Positions 9,918 to 18,594 of a DNA stretch of 64,000 nt are shown here, piece after piece (position 1 is the first letter of the stretch; every line of letters begins with the position of its first letter). The position numbers and the translations under genes are program-made. This DNA comes from Cherax quadricarinatus (Eukaryota > Arthropoda > Malacostraca > Decapoda > Parastacidae): the NCBI RefSeq assembly GCF_038502225.1, contig NW_027196449.1, positions 1 through 64,000 of the forward strand. Direction: 5' to 3'. The notes beneath the pieces were generated by a model that saw nothing but the letters and a program-made list of their open reading frames with translations, was not told where the DNA came from and did no database searches.

Positions 9918-10203
9918 ATATTACACACATGTGCAACACTTGGGTATCTGTAATGAGGAAACGTTTCGCCACACAGTACCTTCATCAGTCCATACAAAGG
10001 AGAATGGTGAAGAACACGAAGAGTTTGAGGTAATCAGTCCCTCAGCCTTGAGTCGATGTGGTCAGTCCATCAATCTTGAAAAGAATACAGCATATGTGCT
10101 TAGAAGTAGCTTATATACTGTAGGCAGGAGAGGTGCAGCAGTCGTAGGTGGTATCACATTTGTCCAATGTGGAAGTAGGTTATGCCCAAGGGTTACACAA
10201 CTT
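9918..10203. repeat. Foldback repeat, left arm
   Basis: Starts with TGTGCAACACTTGGGTATCT and a GAAACGTTTCGCCACACAG motif. The reverse complement, diverged, is found at about 15979-16410. The arms were one element before the I-like LINE (10204-15934) inserted between them. Confidence 0.8.
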
Positions 10204-10685
10204 GTCCTCTTCAAGGGGGGCTCCTTGGCGTGGTGAAGAGGCTCTTGGTCTGAGGAATTAGACCTGTCGGTCTCCTTCCTCAGACCGAACCTAATTACCC
10301 CCCTTCCCTATCCCATTCTCCCCATCCTCCCCTTTTTCCTTTCCTCCACCTTCTCTCCACCCCTCCCTTTTGCCCTTCCTCTTTTTGGCCTTTGGGATTT
10401 TTCCCACAGGCACGCTAGTTCCTAGGTAGGGGAAAGGGTACTGGGGTCCATCCCATTCCGTTGAGGTTCTTGGCGGTGGCGTAGTTTACCGTGGAATCTG
10501 GATCGCCTGGGAATGTCCCGATCCCTCTCCGGTATCCTGGAGGGCGGCTTTGGGTGTCTTTTGGGCGACAGGTGTATCTCTGGAAGCCACCTTTCGGATT
10601 CCGGGGGTGGTGGCCGAAGGAGGTATGCTTTGTGGTGGATATCCGGCTGCCCTCTCTTTGGTCCACCGAGGTAGCTTGGCAGATG

Positions 10686-11215
10686 TGAGGTTGCTGTCGA
10701 TACTATTCCTATCACTATCGAAAAACATCATTCCCTCAATTCTCGTAGTGGTACTGTCATTCTGCCCCATACCATAGTACAACAGAATTTCCAGACATGT
10801 GGCTATGATATTCTCGAACAGCTGGAACTCCAAGATCTCCCAATTCTCAAGGTAGGCACTTATGTTCTTCCTGCCCGCGGGCGGAGATGATACCCTTGCA
10901 ATGTGGCTCGTTTAACTTTTGACAGCCGTGAACTCCCAACATCTGTTTATGTAGCAGGACATCGGTTACAAGTTCGGAAGGTGGTCCCTACACCACAACA
11001 GTGCAGAAATTGCTGGCGATTTGGCCACCCAGCGAAATATTGCAGATCTATAGCTAAATGCCAGGTCTGTGGTGCCGATGACCATTCTAATATATCTTGC
11101 AGTCGACCTCCCTCTTGCCTTAATTGTCATGAGGCTCACCCTTCGTACTCTCGCCGTTGCCAGGTCTACTTAAATGAGCGGGAAATTCGTTGCCTCAGAG
11201 GCAGAAGGTCTCCCT
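10686..11215 (+). pseudogene. I-like LINE ORF1 (gag-like, three zinc knuckles), broken
   Basis: Two frames must be read in series, with a stop at about 10896-10898. The second frame encodes CRNCWRFGHPAKYC and CQVCGADDHSNISC, both CX2CX4HX4C knuckles, then a third, CLNCHEAHPSYSRRC, with altered spacing. Such proteins bind element RNA to form the transposition particle. The 5' part has no secure start codon. Confidence 0.75.
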
Positions 11216-12045
11216 TATGCTATGGCAGTTTCTCATCTCCACCTCCAAGGGAGACTACCCCGTGTTTCTTATTCTCGTGTTTCAAAACTTCTCCCCACTT
11301 CTGGTGTCCCATCTTCTACAGCCTCCTCTGCAGTTGCCCCTCCCATAGTCACTCCTGTATCTAATTCTTTTACTGTCCTGGGCTCAGACGTTCCTGCCTC
11401 AACACCTCAGTCTCTTCTCACTTCTTTGTGTTCTCCCTCACAAACTCCAGTATCGACAAGACCTCGTACGACACCTCCCAATCGTCCCTCTACTTCTCAG
11501 AAGTCCAAAAAATCTCCTTTAACCCCTCCTTCCCTTCTTCCACCTCCTCATTTTACCTTCCCGGTCTCTGGACCTGGGTCTTCCCCTCTCACTGGCTGTT
11601 ACAAGTGTGGAGGTTCACCCTCCTCCTCATACTGTGCCTTCCTCCCCTGTCCCCTCCCCAGTTTCTACCTCTTCTGTCCCCTCCCACACTTCTCCAGTTC
11701 CTTCCACCCTTTCGCCCCCCACCCTTGGTACAGTCCATTACAGTTCCAATCTTTACTCAAACTACTCCTCCTTCCATCTCTGATATTGTCTCCCATATGA
11801 CGTCTCTGAACTCCAAAATACTTGAAGCAATCTCTGAATATATTGCAAAGACCAAACCATCAATGGACACTGATCCACCCTCTGTTCCTTCTTTCATCTT
11901 CTCCATCTGCGCAACTCCTTTCTTCACAGCGCACCATTCCTTTGCTGCTTGAACATTTTCCGCTGCCACTGCATGTGGACTTTTCTAACCCATCTGTCCG
12001 TAGGAACCCTTACCTGCGGATATCTGGTATCTTTATTGTTACCAA

Positions 12046-15000
12046 TCATGGCCTATTTACAATGGAATATACGTGGCCTCAGGGGTAATCGGGGTGAGCT
12101 TCAGATGTTGCTCTCCCAGTTTTCCCCTGTTGGTGTTTACTTACAAGAACCAAAATTACACTCTTCTGTTATCTATCCCATCTTGGGCTATAATTTATTG
12201 TACTCTTCGGATCCTTTTCCTGATGGGACCTTTAATGAAAGTGCCCTTCTTCTACACACTGATATTCCGTACCATCAGCTAATTGTTCGTACTTCGCTAC
12301 ATTACACAGCAGCCCCTAACCACTTGCATAGGTGGTATACATTCTGCTCTTTGTATCTCTCTCCTTCTTGAGCATTATCTATCCCGGATATTGCCTTTCT
12401 TGTTTCGTCATTACTGCCACCACTTCTGTTACCTGGTGGTTTTAATGCCCATCATTTCCTCTGGGGGGTCTCACTGAGATTCCCGTCGCATTCAGTTAGA
12501 GGCTTTTCTTGCTTCCCACCCACTCCATGTTTTAAATACAGGTACTCTCATCCATTTTGATCCTCGTACTCATACTCTCTCTTGCATCGATCTCTGTCTG
12601 CTCTTGCTCCACCGTACTAGACTTCACCTGGTCTGTTTTCCCGGATTTACATGACAGCGATCATTTTCCAATCATTCTTACTTCCCCTTCATATTCACCA
12701 CCACTTTGTACTCCATGCTGGCAATTTGATCAGGCAAATTGGGACCTTTACTCACAACTAACTGTTTTTAGTGAGGTTCCTTCTTCGTCCTCCATTGACG
12801 ATCTTTTACACCTCTTCTCGTCCTCAGTTTTAACCGCAGCTTCTCATTCTATACCCCAAACCTCGGGCAGGCATTCTCAGAAATGCGTGCCTTGGTGGCC
12901 TCCTGCTTGTGCTCGTGTAGTACGTTTGAAACGCCCTGCGTGGGGCAGGTACCGGTACAATAGAACTATTGAGAGACTTCTTGATTTTAAGCAAAGCGCG
13001 CCATCGCTCGCCATGTCATCCAAGACGCTAAACGCACTTGCTGGCGAGATTGTCTCCACCATCACCTCTGCTTCCTCTGAGTGCAGTCTGGAAAAAAGTA
13101 CGGAAACTGAATGGTAAATATTCTCCTGACCTGGTTCCTGTTCTGCGGGTTGCCAGTGTTGATAAAGCAAACCCTCTAGATGTTGCCACTGAAATTGGCA
13201 ATCATCTGGTCCGTATTTCTCTGGGGCTCCATCTATGCCCCTCGTTTCTTTCCTCAAAGTCTGCCAGAGAGTTAGCACCCTTGGACTTTTCTTCTCTCAG
13301 AGAAAAACAGTATAATGTACCTTTTACACTTCAGGAACTGGAGGCAACACTCTCAGCTTGCCGATCATCGACAGCTGGGCCCGACTACATTCATATTTGT
13401 ATGTTGCAACATTTACATCAGTCAGCCCTTGCAGTCCTCTTATGCCTTTTCAATCTCATTTGGTTACAAGGAGTTCTTCCACAGCTGTGGAAATCTGGCA
13501 TTGTTTTCCCTTTCCGCAAACCAGGTACTACAGGACATGAAGCCTCCCATTATCCTCCCATCGCTCTTACCAGTGCAGTTTGCAAAGTGATGGAACGTTT
13601 GGTAAATAGACGTTTAATGTGGTATTTAGAGACACACAACAGTCTCTCCACTCGTCAATATAGCTTTCGTAATGGCCGTTCTACCATAGACCCTTTACTA
13701 CGCTTGGATACATATATTCGTAACGCCTTTTCGAATAACCACTCGGTTATTGCCATATTTTTTGACCTTGAGAAGGCATATGACACAACTTGGAGGTATA
13801 ATATTTTGGCCCAAGCCCACTCCTCAGGCCTCCGATTCAATCTACCATCTTTTCTTAAGAACTTTTTAACTGGCAGACATTTCCGTGTTCGAGTCGGTAA
13901 TGTGCTCTCCCCAGTCTTTGTCCAAGCTGAAGGTGTCCCTCAGGGATGTGTTCTGAGCACAACACTTTCTCCTTACTATAAATGATTTGGCCTCTGTTCT
14001 TCCATCCAATATTTGGTCATCACTCTATGTAGATGACTTCGCTATTGCTTGTGCAGGCGCTGACTATCACCTCATTACAGTTTCTCTCCAGCATGCGGTC
14101 GACCGTGTTTCCAATTGTGCCACCACACATGGGTTTAAATTTTCCAGTACGAAAACTCCCCAAATTACTTTCACTAGACGCTCCGTCATCTCTGATCATC
14201 CTTTGCACCTCTATGGCTCCCGTGTCCCTGAATGTGATAGCCAGGTTTCTAGGTCTTCTCTTTGACCGTAGGTTATCCTGGAAACCCCACATTACCTCTC
14301 TGAAGGCAACTTGTCACAGCCAGTTGAACCTTCTTAAAACCCTTGCTCATCTTTCATGGGGAGCTGATCGTCGAACTCTCCTTCGCCTACATTCAGCCCT
14401 CATTTTGTCGAAACTCGATTATGGTGACCAGATCTATTCAGCGGCCTCTCCTGCTGCTACTCTAGCCTTAACCCCATCCATCACCAAGGATTACGTTTAT
14501 GCCTTGGTGCTTTTTGTTCTTCCCCTGTTGAGAGCCTCTATGCAGAAGTGAATGTTCCATCCTTGTCTGATCGCCGTGATGCCCATTGCCTTCTCTACTA
14601 TGTACACTCTCACGATCTCCGCAATCCTTCCATTTATAGAATGGTCACCGATATTAGTAGACATTCTTTATTTGTTCACCGCCCCTGTTTGCTCTGTCCC
14701 TTCTCTCTTCTCCTACATTCACTCTTGTCTTCCCTTCAGTTACCACCTTTATATGTTCATGTAGCATCTCACTTTTCCCTACCCCCCTGGGAAGTTCCAG
14801 CTGTACGGGTCTGTTTTTTCTCACTCCCTTGCTCAAAAGCCCAACTGCCTACAGTGGCCTCCCGCTCTCTTTTTCTTGACCACTTCCACTCTCTCTCATG
14901 CCATCGCAGTGTACACAGTTGGCTCTAAGTCTTCTGACAGTGTCGGATTCGCAGCAGTGTTTCCAGACAGCGTCGTGGGAGGGCATTTGCTATCTTCGGC

Positions 15001-15731
15001 TAGTATTTTTACTGCTGAATTGAATGCCATTCTTGCATCACTTATTCGTATCGCATCTATGCCTGTGTCATCATTTGTGGTTGTCTCAGACTCCCTTAGT
15101 GCTCTACAGGCTATACAGAAATTTGATACACCTCACCCCCTAGTTCTCCGTATCCAACTTTGGCTATGCTGTATCTCTACCAAGCATAAAGATATTGTTT
15201 TTTGTTGGGTCCCTGGTCATGTTGACTTACAGGGCAATGAACAGGCAGGCACTGCTGTGGGGTCAGCAGTACATGACCTACCAATTTCATATAGAGGTGT
15301 TCCATTTCCGAACTATTTTGCTGTAATAGCTACCCATCTTCACACCCATTGGCAACAACGTTGGGCAACTCTTCTCAGTAACAAACTTCATTCTATTAAA
15401 CCGAGCATAGGTTACCGGCCGTCTTCTTGTCATCAGTGCTGAGGTTGAGAGACTACTCTCTCCCGCCTTCGCATTGGCCACACTCGTCTTACCCACGGGT
15501 ATCTCATGGAGAGGCACCCTGTTCCTCTGTGAGAAGTGTCAAGTTCCAGTATCGATTAGCCACATTCTGTTAGACTGCCCTCTCTATCAACGAGCACGCA
15601 GAATTTACCTCCAACGTCGTCTCCGCTCTACTACTCTTTCTTTACCTTCTCTGCTTGCTGATGGACCCTCCTTTAATCCTGACTCTCTCATTGACTTCTT
15701 GACAACGACTGATTTAATCCACAAACTCTGA
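12046..15731 (+). pseudogene. I-like LINE ORF2: endonuclease, RT, RNase H, broken
   Basis: The coding order is clear but spread over several frames. Endonuclease start is MAYLQWNIRG near 12048; its end (DSDHFPIIL) is near 12650. RT runs about 13290-14290 with FFDLEKAYD and YVDDF near 14026. RNase H runs about 14890-15290. A C-terminal CEKC...H...C motif lies near 15530. Within RNase H the first catalytic Asp is Val (YTVGSK) and the last is Gly (NEQAGTA), while AELNAIL and VSDSLSALQ are kept, so this copy's RNase H could not work even without the frameshifts. Confidence 0.82.
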
Positions 15732-15934
15732 AGCCTTTCGCACTCCCCTCAGCCCTTTCAACCTCAATCTCTTGCTGCCCTCTATCCTTTCACCATCCAC
15801 TGCCCCACTGTTCTCTGTAACCTATTACTCATCCATTTCCCTTTTGGCACCTGATGCCCTCGCTTCCTTCCTGCCCTGCAGCACTGTATAGCCCTTGTGA
15901 TTTAGCGCTTCTTTTTTATTATAATAATAATAGG

Positions 15935-16410
15935 CAACTTTTCGGTTCTCTGAACCATTCATCTACATTCCTGTCTGACACTGCAACATCTAGGGATCTT
16001 ACTACAGGGAATTCTTCACTTGCCTAACCCTTGGGTACGACCTACTTCCACATTGGACAAATGTAATACCACCTACGACTGCTGCACCTCTCCTGCCTAC
16101 GGTATATAAGCTACTTCTATGCACATATGCTGTATTCTTTTCAAGATTGGTCACATCGACTCAAGGCTGAGTTAGTTTAATATCTTTATTATGCACCCCA
16201 TACCCATCCTGTGGGCAGTAGTCAAAAGATTACAGAGGTACATAATGGGTCCAGGGACTGGGCCTCACAGTTTTGATAGCTGAGCAAGTTACGGCTGAGG
16301 GACTGATTACCTCAAACTCCTCCTGTTCTTCACCATTCTCCTTTGTATGGACTGATGAAGACACTGTGTGGCGAAACGTTTCCTCATTAAAGATACCCAA
16401 GTGTTGCACA
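15935..16410. repeat. Foldback repeat, loop and right arm
   Basis: Continues the repeat begun at 9918-10203: AACTTTTCGGTTCTCTGAAC loop, then the reverse complement of the left arm, ending in AAGTGTTGCACA. It contains the nested retroposon at 16172-16292. Confidence 0.8.
16172..16292 (-). mobile_element. Dispersed short retroposon, copy 3, 5' truncated, 7-bp TSD
   Basis: Reverse orientation of the repeat at 4760-5012, beginning with the tail (TTAGTTTAATATCTTTATT). The flanking duplication GGCTGAG is at 16165-16171 and 16293-16299. The empty site is readable from the opposite foldback arm near 10030-10060. Confidence 0.85.
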
Positions 16411-17085
16411 TATTTTTATACATGAACTGCGGAAACAATAGCTTTCCTTGTTGTATTCCATCACACACGATACATTGCATGCATTAGGTAATAAAACCTA
16501 AGATATACATTAGAGCAAAGAGGAAAAAGTGGGAAATTATAATTTTTTTTAGGCCATTTACTTAGGGTTCAGTTGTTATACAAGTGGGTTTTTTTTTCCT
16601 ACCGTATACAAAGTCATAGGTGGTAAAATCTTGAGCATTTACATCTTTCCTTCCCTCTGTTCCGTTTGCTCTGCCGTGTACATAAAAGTTTTTGCATTTC
16701 TTGTAAGTTTGAGAAATCTTTTAGAACCAGGCGTCTGTGAGTTACATTAGGAATTATTAGAGAATCAGATTTTTATTATTATTCGGTATATATGTATTTT
16801 TCTTAATTCATTGGGTATCAGTCCCTTACTACTAGGACTAAATACAACATTCTTGACAAGTTTATAGCTTGCCTAGGTAACAATGCTGAAGCCAACTCAG
16901 TGGCTTCATTAAGTGCCTATAATCATTAAACTATTGCTCATAGAATGGGTATTTTGTACATAATACAGTTATCATATCAACAATTGCACATTTAATACTT
17001 CAAGACCCTCTCCTCACCTCGTACTATATTCCTTCAACTTTTCACTACAAAAGCCACTCGTGACTTAATCTTTTTTTTTTTCTAG
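16411..17085. other. 3' part of the cuticle gene intron, no repeat recognised
   Basis: AT-rich. It ends in a long T tract and TCTAG acceptor (17071-17085) directly before the chitin-binding exon. Confidence 0.5.
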
Positions 17086-18099
17086 AAATCTTCTGTATAC
17101 GACTACGAAGTCCACGATGTTTACACCGGTACCCACTTCGGTCATTCCGAAGCTCGCGAGGGGTATCAGGCGCACGGCAAGTACTTCGTGCAGCTTCCCG
17201 ACGGCCGTCTCCAGACCGTGACCTACTACACGGATGAAACTGGCTATCACCCTCTGGTGGCCTACGAGGGCCAGGCACACTACCCTCCTCCTACCTCCAC
17301 AATCCCACAGCAACTCAAGCCTCGCCTGTCTGAAGAAAAGCTCAACTACGATTCTAACTCGGCTGACAGTGCCCCGCTTCCCGTCTACAGTGCACGTAAC
17401 TCTGTAAAGAGCGCTCGTAAACCTGCTTATGCTGGCCTGAAACAGACCTCTCGTTATCGAAATCCAGGATTTTCCTATCGTGCTCCAGAGACCATGTATT
17501 ATACCCCAAAACCAGCCAATCATGCTCTGGAACCCACCTATCAAAACCTCAAGCTCACTGTTCTGACACCTGTCTATCGTTCCTCAGAGTCCACCCATCT
17601 TGCTCTAAAACCTGCAAATCATTACCAAAAACCAACCTACTATGCCCTGAAATCCTCTAGCCATGACTCCAAAACCATTTCACATGCCCAGAAACCCATT
17701 GTTCATTCAGAATCCATCTCACATTCACCAAAACCCACTATTCTTGCCCCAGAACCCATTTCTCATCCTCTGAGAGCTACTATCTATGCCCCAAAACCCA
17801 TCTCCCATACCCTGAAATCCCCAGTTCATTCAATAGAACCCCTCTCTCATGCCATGAAATCCCCTATCCATGCTCAAGAACCTGTCCTGAAAGCCACTAT
17901 CTATGCACCAGAACTCGTATCTCATGGCCTGAAACCTACCGTAGACGCCCCAGAGCCCATCTTTCAGGCCGTAAAAACCACTATTTATGCCCCAAAACCC
18001 ACCTACCTCACTCAGGAACCTAATAATTATGTCCCAGAGCCCAAGTTCGATTTTTCAGAGACACTGTTTCGTAGTTCATTTGATTCCCTTAAAACGTGA
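17086..18099 (+). CDS. Cuticle protein with Rebers-Riddiford chitin-binding domain, terminal exon
   Basis: The exon starts after a polypyrimidine tract and TCTAG and runs 337 codons to TGA. Residues about 4-60 form a chitin_bind_4 (Rebers-Riddiford) domain: YDYEVHD...GHSEAREG...GKYFVQLPDGRLQTVTYY and GYHPLVAYEG, with the conserved aromatic ladder that contacts chitin. The protein would be secreted and built into the exoskeleton. After the domain come about 270 residues of degenerate 10-13 residue units such as YAPKPISHTLK, rich in Pro, Lys, His and Ser. The reading phase matches exon 9564-9737. An ATTAAA near 18301 could be the poly(A) signal. The domain is certain; the exact subfamily is not. 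Confidence 0.9.
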   Translation, partial: KSSVYDYEVHDVYTGTHFGHSEAREGYQAHGKYFVQLPDGRLQTVTYYTDETGYHPLVAYEGQAHYPPPTSTIPQQLKPRLSEEKLNYDSNSADSAPLPVYSARNSVKSARKPAYAGLKQTSRYRNPGFSYRAPETMYYTPKPANHALEPTYQNLKLTVLTPVYRSSESTHLALKPANHYQKPTYYALKSSSHDSKTISHAQKPIVHSESISHSPKPTILAPEPISHPLRATIYAPKPISHTLKSPVHSIEPLSHAMKSPIHAQEPVLKATIYAPELVSHGLKPTVDAPEPIFQAVKTTIYAPKPTYLTQEPNNYVPEPKFDFSETLFRSSFDSLKT

Positions 18100-18414
18100 C
18101 AGAGGGCGCCTTCCTTGAGGATATCCACCAATCATTGGACACAGTCTTTAACCATCATCAGTAATAAGGTATAGATTTACTAATGAGTTTATATTTTAAT
18201 ATGGTAGCACCTTGCTATCTATATCTAGTGTATATATGTACCCTTAGACCATAACATTTAATATATTTATTTATACAATATTGCAGTGCTCATTTTTTGT
18301 ATTAAATAGTGTGCAAAGTTTTTCGTGTCATTAAAACCCACTGAATCTGTGATCGCACCCAAAATGTAAAAGGAAAATCTGTTATTTTGAGTTGGTCTTC
18401 TTAGAGTGGCTTCT
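18100..18414. other. 3' flank of the cuticle gene
   Basis: Probable 3' UTR and flank, AT-rich, with an ATTAAA near 18301. No other gene is seen. Confidence 0.45.
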
Positions 18415-18438
18415 ACATAAGAACATAAGAACATAAGA
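18415..18438 (-). repeat. CR1 3' terminal octamer repeat
   Basis: Three tandem 8-bp units (ACATAAGA on the plus strand) at the extreme 3' end of the CR1 element, where the CR1 RT is known to start reverse transcription. Confidence 0.88.
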
Positions 18439-18594
18439 ACGAAGGAACACTGCAGAAGGCCTACTGGCCCATGCGAGGCAGGTCCAAGTCCCTACCGGCT
18501 TAAGCCAATGCACCCAACCTAGTCAGGTCAGGTCACATTGACTTAAGGGAGGAACACGGCAACCGACCTGTTAGCACAAGCTATCAGGTCTAAC

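Larger units (their letters stand above)
10204..15934 (+). mobile_element. I-like non-LTR retrotransposon with RNase H, decayed
   Basis: A 5.7-kb insertion inside a foldback repeat in the cuticle gene intron. Order: C/T-rich 5' UTR, gag-like ORF1 with zinc knuckles, endonuclease, reverse transcriptase, RNase H, C-terminal zinc motif, then the TATAGCCCTTGTGATTTAGC tail with (ATA)n. A short CAACTT repeat on each side (10198-10203 and 15935-15940) may be the target duplication. RNase H downstream of RT places it in the I-like group (I, Loa and relatives). Many frameshifts show it is dead. Confidence 0.82.

Noticed and set aside
17065..17544. 159-codon minus-strand frame
   Set aside because: It is antisense to the cuticle chitin-binding exon, which has the clear domain and splice acceptor.
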